Shown here one piece after another: positions 8,079 to 16,090 of a DNA stretch of 64,000 nt. The position numbers were made by a program, and so were the translations under genes. Source of the DNA: Lewinella sp. IMCC34191. GTDB taxonomy: Bacteria > Bacteroidota > Bacteroidia > Chitinophagales > Saprospiraceae. The stretch is taken from contig NZ_QNQZ01000005.1 of the NCBI RefSeq assembly GCF_003390935.1, forward strand, positions 310,001 to 374,000. Reading direction: 5' to 3'. Below the pieces are notes generated by a model. The model was given only the letters and a program-made list of their open reading frames with translations, did no database searches and was not told where the DNA came from. The number at the start of each line of letters is the position of its first letter. Position 1 is the first letter of the stretch.

Positions 8079-8456
8079 TTAGTTGTCGTCGTCCTCGTCG
8101 GAATCGCCCTCGATGCCCAGGCGCTCGCGAAAGTCCGCAACGATGGCCTTCGCGCGTTCCATCACCGCTTCGTCCTTGCCTTTGTAAGCCACGGAGAGGC
8201 GATTACGGCGGGTATTGTACGCATAGTCGATACCGTCCGCGTCGGTCATTTCCCAATTGCCGCTAAAATCGGCGTCCAGAGTCACGTCCATTGCCTCCGC
8301 GAAGGCGGCCACCAGTTTCTTGGTTTTGATGGTATTCGTGCGGAGGGTGTACTCGTAACGATCGCCCATTTCCACTTCGGTCTGGTAGAGGGATTTGTTC
8401 TGGGAAAACGCCACGGCACTCAGCAGTAGTGCGCAGGTTAATAGTAGGCTTCGCAT
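8079..8456 (-). CDS. Small secreted protein, paralogue of the next gene
   Basis: 125 aa with a signal peptide (MRSLLLTCALLLSAVAFSQ) and a very acidic tail (EGDSDEDDDN). No family recognised. It aligns end to end, without large gaps, with the 123-aa product of the neighbouring upstream gene: both have a Y-x-Y/L strand opening, a central helix, then DADGIDYAYNTRRNRLSVA against ETAGINLTYLAQRNHLALA, and a closing helix with A-R/K-A-x-V. Its stop codon is in the same frame as, and 8 codons before, the regulator's probable start. It may be a periplasmic input or output protein of the two-component system; this is inference from position only. Confidence 0.7.
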   Translation of the reverse strand: MRSLLLTCALLLSAVAFSQNKSLYQTEVEMGDRYEYTLRTNTIKTKKLVAAFAEAMDVTLDADFSGNWEMTDADGIDYAYNTRRNRLSVAYKGKDEAVMERAKAIVADFRERLGIEGDSDEDDDN

Positions 8457-8520
8457 AGGCAGGGGGAATTGATGATAAGGACGACGGGTAAGGGGGTAGG
8501 TTGCAAAATCGTTTCCCGAA

Positions 8521-8892
8521 TCACGGGTGCAGCTTCGGGTTCGTGATGCCTACGGCGAGGCACTGTTTCAGTTCCTGACCGACTTCCCGGGCCCGATCGG
8601 CGGTGAGTTGATCGTAATCGGTACTCGCCAGGGCCAGGTGATTCCGCTGGGCAAGGTAGGTAAGGTTAATGCCGGCCGTTTCCGCTACCAGGATATCGGT
8701 CACGTTGTCGGGCAGCTCCAGACCGGTGACCTCCGCGATGCAAGTCGTGAGCTGTCGCCGCCGCGCGTCCTCCAGCCGGATATCGAGTTGGTACTGATTC
8801 GGCTGGCTGACCTCATTGACGAGTACGGTCGTTTTCACGCCGGCGTCGGGGTAAAGGAGAAGCAACGATGTCAATAGGGTCGGGAACAGCAT
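8521..8892 (-). CDS. Small secreted protein, paralogue of the preceding gene
   Basis: 123 aa with an N-terminal hydrophobic signal (MLFPTLLTSLLLLYPDAG). Family not recognised. It shares layout and the GI-x-x-x-Y-x-x-R/QRN-x-L pattern with its neighbour, so the pair arose by duplication. It carries two cysteines (TTCIAEV and LKQCLAV) that the sister lacks, possibly a disulphide. It sits between the permease genes and the response regulator on the same strand, separated from the permease by about 210 bp with no other feature seen. Confidence 0.65.
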   Translation of the reverse strand: MLFPTLLTSLLLLYPDAGVKTTVLVNEVSQPNQYQLDIRLEDARRRQLTTCIAEVTGLELPDNVTDILVAETAGINLTYLAQRNHLALASTDYDQLTADRAREVGQELKQCLAVGITNPKLHP

Positions 8893-9104
8893 GGTTGATG
8901 GTTTATGTGTAGGAGCTTACCCGGGCGGCGGATCGGTCAGCGGGTAAGCGTGGGTAGATTCGTTGTCGGGTCCGTTCACTCAGACCGACGGTTGCGGGCC
9001 GGCAAGTGTTACAGCCGGGGAAGAAAGAGAGTCAAGATTAGGTCGTATACAGCGGATCATGGTGGATTAAGGGATGAACGGGACGGGTATCTCGACGAGC
9101 GGCC

Positions 9105-10286
9105 CTACTGTTCGTGCAGGACGAGGGCCGGCTGCAAACCGGCGGCCTGCCGACTGGGAATAAGTGCGCACAGCACGACGATGAGGAGGATCGTGGCTAC
9201 GGCCGCCCCGATACCGAGGTAAAAGAATTTGGCGGGAATGGGCAGAAGCTCCAGGAGCGGCACCTGGATCGCGAAAAAGGTACCCAGCAAAAGCCCCGCC
9301 AGCGTCACCAGAACAACTTCCACGACAAACTGCGTAGTCACCTCCGCCGGGGTGGCTCCCATGGCCTTGCGCAGGCCGATCTCGGCGCGGCGGTGGCTGA
9401 TCTGGGTGAAGAGCACCCCGAAGAGGCCGAGGGCGATGTTGATGAGGAGGAAGGCCGAAATGGAAATGAGGATGACCAACGGAATGACCACCGGCCGGTT
9501 GGCCTTGATGCGGTCCTCGGCCATATTCCAGATGACCACGTCGGGGTTTTTGGTGAGGGAGGACAGCAGGTTATAAATGGGTTCCTCGATGGCGGCGGTT
9601 TGCCCGGGTTCCGCCCGCACGATCAGCTGCTCGAACGGGTTCTGCCCGTCCGCTTTCCAGCTGCGGGGGGAAAAGAAGGTCAGCGGCCGGTTCTCGGCGA
9701 AATTGCTGTGGTATTTATAGTTATCCACCACCCCGACGATCTTTTTTTCCCCGTTGATCTGGATAATGGAGTCGATCATGGATGCGCGGGTGGGATAGTA
9801 CTCGTCGATGAACTTTCCGTTCACGACGATGGGCTCGTACTTACCCGCCTGGTCGGCTTCCGTAAACCAGCGACCCTCCCGGAATTCGAGCGCCAGGGTC
9901 TCGGCGTAGTTCTCGTCGGCGAAGACCATCATCGTCTGGAGATGAAAGCCGTTATCGTCGCTGCCCGTACTCCAGGTATTTCCCCCGAAAGGGTTGACGG
10001 GTCCGAGAAAGGTCGCGGAGGCCACCCCGGGAAGCTCCCGGGTTTCCCGCAGGATGCGCTCCTGTAGCCGTTCGACCGCCACGGAGTCCATATCGTCCGG
10101 GAGGTCCATGTGTACCCCGACGCTGTTTTCGTAGCTGAAGCCCAGCGGTGAGCTGTAGCGCTCCAGGTTGTAGAAGCCGAAGGCGTAGACGCCGAAGAGA
10201 ACGACGAAGGCCAGCAGGATCTCCAGGAAGATCAGGCCATTGGCGCGGCGCTTGTTCCACATCAGTTTGAGCAGGTGATTGAGCAT
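9105..10286 (-). CDS. MacB/FtsX-type ABC transporter permease
   Basis: 393 aa. N-terminal membrane helix (LIFLEILLAFVVLFGVYAFG), a periplasmic MacB-PCD-like domain (about 45-260), then three helices of the FtsX domain with the coupling motif RRAEIGLRKAMGATPAEV. One of two permease half-subunits encoded in tandem. MacB-type permeases pass force from the ATPase to the periplasm for export or signal transduction rather than forming a classical channel. The gap to the second permease is only 12 bp. Confidence 0.9.
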   Translation of the reverse strand: MLNHLLKLMWNKRRANGLIFLEILLAFVVLFGVYAFGFYNLERYSSPLGFSYENSVGVHMDLPDDMDSVAVERLQERILRETRELPGVASATFLGPVNPFGGNTWSTGSDDNGFHLQTMMVFADENYAETLALEFREGRWFTEADQAGKYEPIVVNGKFIDEYYPTRASMIDSIIQINGEKKIVGVVDNYKYHSNFAENRPLTFFSPRSWKADGQNPFEQLIVRAEPGQTAAIEEPIYNLLSSLTKNPDVVIWNMAEDRIKANRPVVIPLVILISISAFLLINIALGLFGVLFTQISHRRAEIGLRKAMGATPAEVTTQFVVEVVLVTLAGLLLGTFFAIQVPLLELLPIPAKFFYLGIGAAVATILLIVVLCALIPSRQAAGLQPALVLHEQ

Positions 10287-10298
10287 GGCAGGGGGATT

Positions 10299-11630
10299 TT
10301 AGCGAAGGGCGGTTGCGACGGTGGTCCGGCTCATCCGGTAGGCGGGCAGGATGCCGGAAAGCAGTCCGAAGAGCAGAATGACGAGGATGAAGTAGAAGAA
10401 TATCTTGACGGAGAAGGCCAGCCGCACGATGCCGATGAGGTCGTTCGCGTTGACGTACTGAATGATCAGGTAAGCCAGTACCAGGCCGATGAAGCCCCCG
10501 ATGAAGGTGAGCACCAGGTTTTCGAAGATGAACTGGTAGAGAATATCCCGGCTGTCGGCCCCGAAGGCTTTGCGCACGGCGATCTCCGATTTCCGCTCGA
10601 AAACACGGCTTACGTTCAGGTTGATGAGGTTGATCAGGGGAAGGGCCAGGAACAACGCCAACAGTACGAAGAGGGGAATAAACAACATCAGTTTGGCCCT
10701 CTCCGTATCGGTCGTCTGCATGAGGTTGGCGGCAAAGCTTTCGGTCGCGGTACCTGAATACATCCGGATGTGCTCGTAATTCGCATCCGGAGGGACTTCG
10801 TAGTTTTCCGCGAGGAAGGTGAGTTGCTGCTTAATGGACTCCCGCTTCCCGGGGCTGCTAGCTTTGAAAACCGCCTGAAAGGGGCCGTAAATTTCCGTGC
10901 TGGTATACTGGCGATTGTCGATGGTGGTCACCGGCAGGAAGACGTCGCCCGCAATGGTCTCGTCATCCTTCAGCGGGCGCTCCACGATACCGACTACCCG
11001 GTACGGGTCGTTGCCCAGAATCATCTCCCGGCCTACGATGTCGGCCCCTGAGGCTCCGAAGTAGTTTTCGGCGATGCGTTCGGTGATCACGGCCACCTTG
11101 TTGGCCGCCGTCACGTCGTCGGGACCGAAGGGTAAGCCGTGGAGGAAGTTGAAGTCAAAGACATCCCAGTAACGGGCGTCCGTATAGTAGGTGCCCATCG
11201 TCACTTTACGTCCGTCGAGGTAAGCATCGATGAAGGAGCTGTTCGATAGAAAGGTGTAGCTGTCCACGTCCGCAAGGTCCCGCAGGTTATTGTCCAGGAA
11301 GGAGAAGCTCATTTGGCCATTAGAGTTATTCATGCTCCCGTTGGGCTCGAGGGTCTCCGTACTGTCCATGCGCAGGCTTCCGTCGTCCATGACGATGGTA
11401 TCCACGGTATAGACCGTATCGTAGAACTCCGTATACCGCTCCAGCATGGGCAGGAAGACCATCCGGTCCACGTCACTCATCGGCTGGTTGGCGCCGAACA
11501 GGGCATCCCCCATCGACGTAATCAGCATCAGGATCATCAGCGTAAAACTGATCCCGAAGAGGCTGATAAAGGTGTAGAACGGCTTGCGTTTGAGGACCTT
11601 TAGGGCTAGCGTTAAGTAGTTTTTTATCAC
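10299..11630 (-). CDS. MacB/FtsX-type ABC transporter permease
   Basis: 443 aa from a GTG start; no ATG gives a complete first helix. First helix KPFYTFISLFGISFTLMILML, a large periplasmic domain, then three C-terminal helices. The FtsX coupling motif is FERKSEIAVRKAFGADSRD. The periplasmic domain is 50 residues longer than in the downstream permease and rich in Asp and Tyr, so the two form an asymmetric heterodimer. It follows the ATPase gene after 160 bp that contain a 7-bp tandem repeat. Confidence 0.9.
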   Translation of the reverse strand: MIKNYLTLALKVLKRKPFYTFISLFGISFTLMILMLITSMGDALFGANQPMSDVDRMVFLPMLERYTEFYDTVYTVDTIVMDDGSLRMDSTETLEPNGSMNNSNGQMSFSFLDNNLRDLADVDSYTFLSNSSFIDAYLDGRKVTMGTYYTDARYWDVFDFNFLHGLPFGPDDVTAANKVAVITERIAENYFGASGADIVGREMILGNDPYRVVGIVERPLKDDETIAGDVFLPVTTIDNRQYTSTEIYGPFQAVFKASSPGKRESIKQQLTFLAENYEVPPDANYEHIRMYSGTATESFAANLMQTTDTERAKLMLFIPLFVLLALFLALPLINLINLNVSRVFERKSEIAVRKAFGADSRDILYQFIFENLVLTFIGGFIGLVLAYLIIQYVNANDLIGIVRLAFSVKIFFYFILVILLFGLLSGILPAYRMSRTTVATALR

Positions 11631-11744
11631 GGCGTTATAGTCTTTAGTACTTCAGTCTTTTAGTCCGTTAGGGCAGCTATGCTTGCTTCGCTCCTATGGT
11701 GTCGGGCAAGCTGGCGAAGCCGGCGAGAGTCAGGTGCGGCAGCC

Positions 11745-11783
11745 AATCGTAAATCGTAGTTCGTAAATCGTAAATCGTAAATC
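11745..11783. repeat. 7-bp tandem repeat (AATCGTA)
   Basis: Five units of AATCGTA (the third is GTTCGTA) and a partial sixth, between the ABC ATPase and permease genes of one operon. A simple-sequence array of this kind can change length by slippage. No gene lies in the 160-bp gap. Confidence 0.8.
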
Positions 11784-11790
11784 ACCCGGC

Positions 11791-12456
11791 TCAACTCACT
11801 CGCTCCCCGTCCGAGAGCCGCACCAGCCGGTGGGTCTTTTTGGCCATCCGCTCGTCGTGAGTGACCATGACGATGGTGGTGCCGAGGTCTGTGTTGAGGC
11901 GGGTGAGGATGTCCATGATCTCGTCGCCCATATGGCTGTCGAGGTTGCCGGTGGGCTCATCGGCGAGGATGATATTCGGTCGGCCGACGATGGCGCGGGC
12001 GATGGCGACGCGCTGCTTTTGTCCGCCGGACAGTTGGGTGGGAAAGTGGCCGGCCCGGTTGCTCAGGCCTACATGCTCCAACGCTTCCAATGACAGCCGC
12101 CGCCGCTCCTTGGTGCCGACGCGCCGGTACAGTAGCGGCAACTCCACGTTATCGACCACGGAAAGGTCGTTGATCAGGTGAAAGCTCTGAAAAATGAAGC
12201 CGAGCTGCTCGTTGCGGAAGCGGGCGACCTTGGTGCCATTGTAGCTGGTCACCTCCTTTCCGGCCAGGGACACGCTCCCCTCTGTGGGCTCGTCGATCAG
12301 CCCCATGATGTTCAGCAGGGTCGACTTCCCGCAGCCTGACGGCCCCATGATGCTCAGGAACTCCCCCGCCGGTACGCTCAGGTTCATGTGCTGCAGGGCC
12401 AGGGTTTCGATGGTGTCCGTGCGGTAGGATTTGGAGACGTTTTGTAATTCGATCAT
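11791..12456 (-). CDS. ABC transporter ATP-binding protein (MacB/LolD type)
   Basis: 221 aa from ATG 12456, giving [11 protein letters not shown], the canonical start. A longer in-frame reading to 12537 only translates the G/C-rich leader repeat. Walker [10 protein letters not shown]-loop IFQSFHL, signature LSGGQKQR, Walker [13 protein letters not shown] and H-loop VTHDERMA are all present. The short LolD/MacB-like nucleotide-binding subunit powers the two downstream permeases; with the upstream adaptor and channel this is a tripartite exporter. Confidence 0.95.
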   Translation of the reverse strand: MIELQNVSKSYRTDTIETLALQHMNLSVPAGEFLSIMGPSGCGKSTLLNIMGLIDEPTEGSVSLAGKEVTSYNGTKVARFRNEQLGFIFQSFHLINDLSVVDNVELPLLYRRVGTKERRRLSLEALEHVGLSNRAGHFPTQLSGGQKQRVAIARAIVGRPNIILADEPTGNLDSHMGDEIMDILTRLNTDLGTTIVMVTHDERMAKKTHRLVRLSDGERVS

Positions 12457-12482
12457 CTTGAAAGGATATAAGGGGTAAGGGG

Positions 12483-12532
12483 GATAAGGGGTAAAGGGCG
12501 CGCGCGGGGCCTTAGCCCCTTTACCCCTTATC
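12483..12532. repeat. 16-bp perfect inverted repeat, G-rich/C-rich, in the ATPase leader
   Basis: GATAAGGGGTAAAGGG (12483-12498) is the exact reverse complement of 12517-12532. The outer arm overlaps the stop codon of the TolC-like gene, and a further copy of the motif lies at 12466-12482. In the minus-strand transcript the G-rich arm comes first and the C-rich arm is followed by the ATPase start. Possible processing or attenuation site inside the operon. Confidence 0.8.
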
Positions 12533-14015
12533 TCCATAGCCCCTTGTCATTAATAAAATCCCAAAGCGTAAGCCGTTCCAGCCCGGCGTAGGTGGTCCAG
12601 TAGGCGCGGAGCGTTTCGGCGTAGGCGCGGGTATTCAGGTCGCGGTTTTGCTGGGCGAAGGTGAGGTCGGTCAGGGGGATGGCGCCGAGGGTGTAGCTTT
12701 CCTGGCTGATCTGGAAGCGCTCTTCGGCCAGGTCGCGGATGCGGGTGGCGAGCACCAGTTCTTCCTGGAGGGTGGCCCACTGGTCGAGCAGCTGGGTGAG
12801 CTGGCCTTCCAGTTGGTTTTCGCGGCGTTCACCGAGTTGCCGGGCCAGTTCGATCTCGCTCCGGGCGCGTTTATTCAGGGCGCCGCGCTCGCCCCAGTCG
12901 AGGAGGGGAATAGCGAAGGTGAGACTTACGACCCGTTCGTTCTGCGGGTCCTGGTAGATGGGGTCGATCTCGTCGGCGTTGCGGATCAGCCCGATGCTGG
13001 CGTCGAGGTCGAGGCGGGGACCGAGCTCGCGCTTGATGCGGTCCGCTTCCCGCTCGGCTTGCAGTACCCGCTGGCGGATGTCGAGGAGTTCGGGTCGCTG
13101 TTGCAGCAGGGAGAGGGCACGGGTGGCTACGATCTCCAGGCCGATGAGGTCGGCGGTGGCTTCCGGGGCTTCGGGTTGCAGGAGCTGCCCGCCGTATTCC
13201 CGGCCGAGGTACTGCAGGATATCGGCGGAGGCGCGACCGACGAGCCGTTCGGCCCGGAGCAGGTTCTGCTCGGCGCTGGCCTGTTCGAGCTCCAGTTGGA
13301 CCAGGTCGCCGCGGGTGATCTGGCCGAGTTCGTAGCGCTCGGTGGCAATGTCAAACAGGGTTTCGTTGGCCGCACGGTTGGTTTCGGCGATGCGGCGTTC
13401 CTGGTCGGCGCTCACCAGGTTGAAGAAAAGGTCGGTGGCATCGAGGGCGGCGTCGGCGCGGGCGGCCTGCAGGGCGGCGTCGCTCACCTGTAGTTGCAGG
13501 GGCAGGAGGCGGCGGTCCCACTTCCAGGGGTTGAAGGCCAGGATGGGCTGGCGGAAGGTCAGGCGTACGGGGCTGCCGTTGTAGCTCTTCGTGTCGAGGG
13601 CGAAGTTGTCGGTACGCTGCAGGCGGGTTTCCAGCCCGATCAGGCCGCCGGTCGCGGCGATGCGCTGGTTGGCCAGCAGCGATACCGAGGAGTTATTTAG
13701 CTCGATTTCGCGGAAGGCAATGGTGCCGTCGTCCTGCGTCACCTCGGTGGAGGTACGGAAGTAGTTCGGCAGGGTGGCGGCCAGGTCGAGACGGGGTTTG
13801 AGACCGGCCTCGAAGGCGTCCAGTTCCAGGCGGGCGGCGCGCTGCTGCTGCTCCGCGATCAGCACCTGTTCGGCGCGTTCCGCGGCGGCGGCCTGTAGTT
13901 CGGACAAGCTGATCGTATTGTCGGCAGGCAGGGCGTTTTGCGCCGGAGCGCAGGTAAAACAGCCTATTGCAAACAGCCAGGTAATCGGGTACCGGAAGCT
14001 TGGGTTAACTCGCAT
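12528..14015 (-). CDS. TolC-family outer membrane efflux protein
   Basis: 495 aa with a signal peptide (FAIGCFTCAPAQ). Two OEP repeats: TISLSELQAAAAERAEQVLIA begins the first and the helical barrel regions follow (AAETERYELGQITRGDLVQLE-like and FQISQESYTLGAIPLTDL). These are the paired motifs that end each coiled-coil hairpin of TolC proteins. It starts on the last base of the adaptor stop (TAATG), so the two are translationally coupled. It supplies the outer membrane duct for the tripartite exporter. Confidence 0.92.
   Translation of the reverse strand: MRVNPSFRYPITWLFAIGCFTCAPAQNALPADNTISLSELQAAAAERAEQVLIAEQQQRAARLELDAFEAGLKPRLDLAATLPNYFRTSTEVTQDDGTIAFREIELNNSSVSLLANQRIAATGGLIGLETRLQRTDNFALDTKSYNGSPVRLTFRQPILAFNPWKWDRRLLPLQLQVSDAALQAARADAALDATDLFFNLVSADQERRIAETNRAANETLFDIATERYELGQITRGDLVQLELEQASAEQNLLRAERLVGRASADILQYLGREYGGQLLQPEAPEATADLIGLEIVATRALSLLQQRPELLDIRQRVLQAEREADRIKRELGPRLDLDASIGLIRNADEIDPIYQDPQNERVVSLTFAIPLLDWGERGALNKRARSEIELARQLGERRENQLEGQLTQLLDQWATLQEELVLATRIRDLAEERFQISQESYTLGAIPLTDLTFAQQNRDLNTRAYAETLRAYWTTYAGLERLTLWDFINDKGLWR
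13936..13960 (-). repeat. Dispersed CCTGCGCTCCGGCGC repeat, coding copy
   Basis: One-mismatch copy with TTTTA flank, located exactly in the signal-peptide/cleavage region of the TolC-like protein (TCAPAQNAL), read in the sense direction of that gene. Confidence 0.5.
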
Positions 14016-15262
14016 TACTCTTCCAGTTTAAAGGAGGTGACGTTCTCCAGGGACTTCTGGTCGGAGATGATGATGCGGTCGCCGGCCTGCAGGCCATCGG
14101 TAATTTGCACGTAGTCGCCGTTGCGCAGTCCGAGGTCGATGTCGCGACGGGTAGCTTCTTCACCATCCACTACGAAGACCGACTGGCTACGCCCGCCCCG
14201 AAAGATGGGTCCGTTCTTTACCCGAAGGACGCCCTCCATCCGGTTGGTGATGACGTAGAGTTCAGTGCGCAGGTTGGGGCGCAGATCCTGGTGGCTGGGA
14301 TTTTCCAGGTCGACCCGGAAAGTGACCAGGTTCTCGCTTACCTCCGGCAGGATGGCGGCAATCGTACCGGTCAGTCGTCCGGTTGGCACCCGCAGTTCGA
14401 CGGGCAGCCCCACGGCCAGTTGGTCGGCGTAGCGATCGGAGGCGCTGGCCTCGACACGGTAGCGGCCGAGATCGGCCACCCGGGCCAGGGCGGTGCCTTC
14501 CGTGACCTGTTGGCCAATGTTTTCATTGACCCAGGTGACTACGCCGGCCCGGGGAGCACGCACTTCGGTTTCGCGGAGGCGGCGGCTGAGCTGGCTTACT
14601 TCCTTTTCTTCCATACCCACTTCGAGCTGAAGGGCGCGTTTGCGGCCGGCGAGGCTGTTGCGGGCGTAGTCAAGCTGGTTGTTGAGTTTTTGCGATTCCA
14701 GCTTGCTAATCTTCACGGCCAGTTCGGCGGCCTCCACTTCTTCCTGGGTAGCGCCCCCGACTTCCAGTAGTCGCCGGGCGTCAGCCAGTTCCGCGGTGGC
14801 GGCGGCCAGCTCCAGTTCCTTGATCTCGGCGTTGTAGGTGAGGTCCTTCAGGTCGCGCTCGTACTCGAGATTAAGCAGCCCGATGCTGTTTTCCTTCACG
14901 GCCAGCTGGTCGCGGCGACCGTCGAGTTGCAATTGCACGTAGTTGCGATCCAGCTTCATGAGCAGTTCGCCCGCTTCCACTTCGGAGCCGGCGGTGAGCA
15001 TCACCTCGTCGATGGTCGTAGCCACCGGCGAGTTGATCTGCTCCTCGAAGGCGGGTAGTACGATCGCCGTAGCGTTGATGGTATTCACGACTTCCCCGCG
15101 CTCGACGGTGGCGAACCGCAGCGTATCCTCATCGGCGGAGGGCCGCAGCAGCTTCATCCCGAACCAGATAGCGGTGAGGACGGCGCCGACAATCAAGGTC
15201 CATTTGATGATCTGGTTGCGCCGCTGCCGGTTGATGTCTTTGGAGTTTATGGTACGATCCAT
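14015..15262 (-). CDS. HlyD/MacA-type periplasmic adaptor
   Basis: 415 aa. A single N-terminal membrane helix (WTLIVGAVLTAIWFGMKLL), a biotinyl-lipoyl-like half (INSPVATTIDEVMLTAGSEVEAGELLMKLD), an alpha hairpin (about 115-235), the second lipoyl half (RAPRAGVVTWVNENIGQQVTEG) and beta-barrel/membrane-proximal domains. This is the MacA/HlyD architecture linking an inner membrane ABC unit to TolC. It is the first gene of the operon, with a sigma-54-type promoter whose predicted start site falls within a few bases of the ATG, so the message may be almost leaderless. Confidence 0.93.
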   Translation of the reverse strand: MDRTINSKDINRQRRNQIIKWTLIVGAVLTAIWFGMKLLRPSADEDTLRFATVERGEVVNTINATAIVLPAFEEQINSPVATTIDEVMLTAGSEVEAGELLMKLDRNYVQLQLDGRRDQLAVKENSIGLLNLEYERDLKDLTYNAEIKELELAAATAELADARRLLEVGGATQEEVEAAELAVKISKLESQKLNNQLDYARNSLAGRKRALQLEVGMEEKEVSQLSRRLRETEVRAPRAGVVTWVNENIGQQVTEGTALARVADLGRYRVEASASDRYADQLAVGLPVELRVPTGRLTGTIAAILPEVSENLVTFRVDLENPSHQDLRPNLRTELYVITNRMEGVLRVKNGPIFRGGRSQSVFVVDGEEATRRDIDLGLRNGDYVQITDGLQAGDRIIISDQKSLENVTSFKLEE

Positions 15263-15273
15263 GCTAAGGAGGT

Positions 15274-15314
15274 AGCAGGAAACGTGCCAGGTTTTTCACA
15301 TACTGACTGTCAGT
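15274..15314 (-). promoter_or_regulatory. Sigma-54 (-24/-12) promoter and upstream palindrome of the efflux operon
   Basis: On the minus strand, TGGCACGTTTCCTGCT (15289-15274) keeps GG and GC exactly 10 bases apart, matching TGGCACG-N4-TTGCW at all but one position. Upstream, ACTGACTGTCAGT (15302-15314) is a perfect 6+1+6 palindrome, a possible activator site though unusually close. The only sigma-54 activator in the window is encoded in the same locus. Confidence 0.72.
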
Positions 15315-15523
15315 TAGTTACGAATATTTACAACAGAAATGTGTCCGGTATCGGACACGGTAGTGTTCGGTTTCGTTCGGGAAACGCCAGCCCCCGGTCC
15401 GCCGAGCGGTAGCTCGTCTGCCCGGGAGGCTTAAAAGAGGGTTCGGTTGCTTATGGCTCCGACCCGTCGGCGGACCAGCTAGCGCTGGGCAGACGACTGG
15501 CGCTTTCCGACGGCGGCGGACGA

Positions 15524-15877
15524 CTACAGCTTCAGCTCCAGTAGGGCCTCGAACTCGATAAAATTCAACACCGCCTCGTCGGTAGCTTCCAGTTTTACCT
15601 TCGGCGCCTTGCCGGCTTCGTAGGCCTCCTTCCAGCGGAGGGCGCAAAGGCACCAGGCATCGCCGGGTTGGAGGCCGGGAAAGTCGTACTGCGGGATGGG
15701 CGTACTCAGGTCGTTGCCCTTCGATTTGGTGAAGGCCAGAAACTCTTCCGTCATGATCGCGCAGACCACGTGGCGGCCGGCATCGAGCGGGCCGGTGCGG
15801 CAGTAGCCGTCGCGGTAGAAGCCCGTCATCGGATCGGTGCAGCAGGCGATGAGGTCGTTGCCTAATACGTTTTTCAT
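15524..15877 (-). CDS. DUF2237 family protein
   Basis: 117 aa, the family's normal length. Conserved DUF2237 features are LIACCTDPMTGFYRDGYC at the start, HVVCAIMTEEFLAFTKSKGNDL, then PGDAWCLCALRWKEA. Six cysteines and several acidic residues suggest a possible metal site. No biochemical role is established for the family. A longer frame (to 15923) overlaps in a different reading and looks like a shadow. Confidence 0.9.
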   Translation of the reverse strand: MKNVLGNDLIACCTDPMTGFYRDGYCRTGPLDAGRHVVCAIMTEEFLAFTKSKGNDLSTPIPQYDFPGLQPGDAWCLCALRWKEAYEAGKAPKVKLEATDEAVLNFIEFEALLELKL

Positions 15878-16012
15878 GCGCGGGGAATATGATTATTGGG
15901 GTAACCGGATGCCCGGAAGGCACGTTCGGTACCCGGTCCGATTTTCAATTGCCAGCGGGTTACAATTACCATGATCGGGAGACGTTATCCGCTTCCCTTC
16001 CCTCACCATCTC

Positions 16013-16043
16013 TTTTACCTGCGCTCCGCCGCCCAAAAAATTG
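16013..16043 (+). repeat. Dispersed CCTGCGCTCCGCCGC repeat (best full copy)
   Basis: Flanks TTTTA on the left and CCAAAAAATTG on the right. It ends 47 bp before the ABC exporter start, same direction. It is translated (YLRSAAQKI) only if the exporter is wrongly extended upstream. Confidence 0.75.
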
Positions 16044-16090
16044 TTGTAGCTACCGCGACCCAAAGCGGGCCCGGCTTGTTACAAGCCTTC

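Noticed and set aside
12457-12537. N-terminal extension of the ABC ATPase (PYPPYPLYP)
   Set aside because: It translates the C-rich leader repeat; the family starts at [11 protein letters not shown].
15971-16090. N-terminal extension of the ABC exporter (FYLRSAAQKI)
   Set aside because: It is only the dispersed repeat and leader translated; the exporter family begins at MATQEEKQK.
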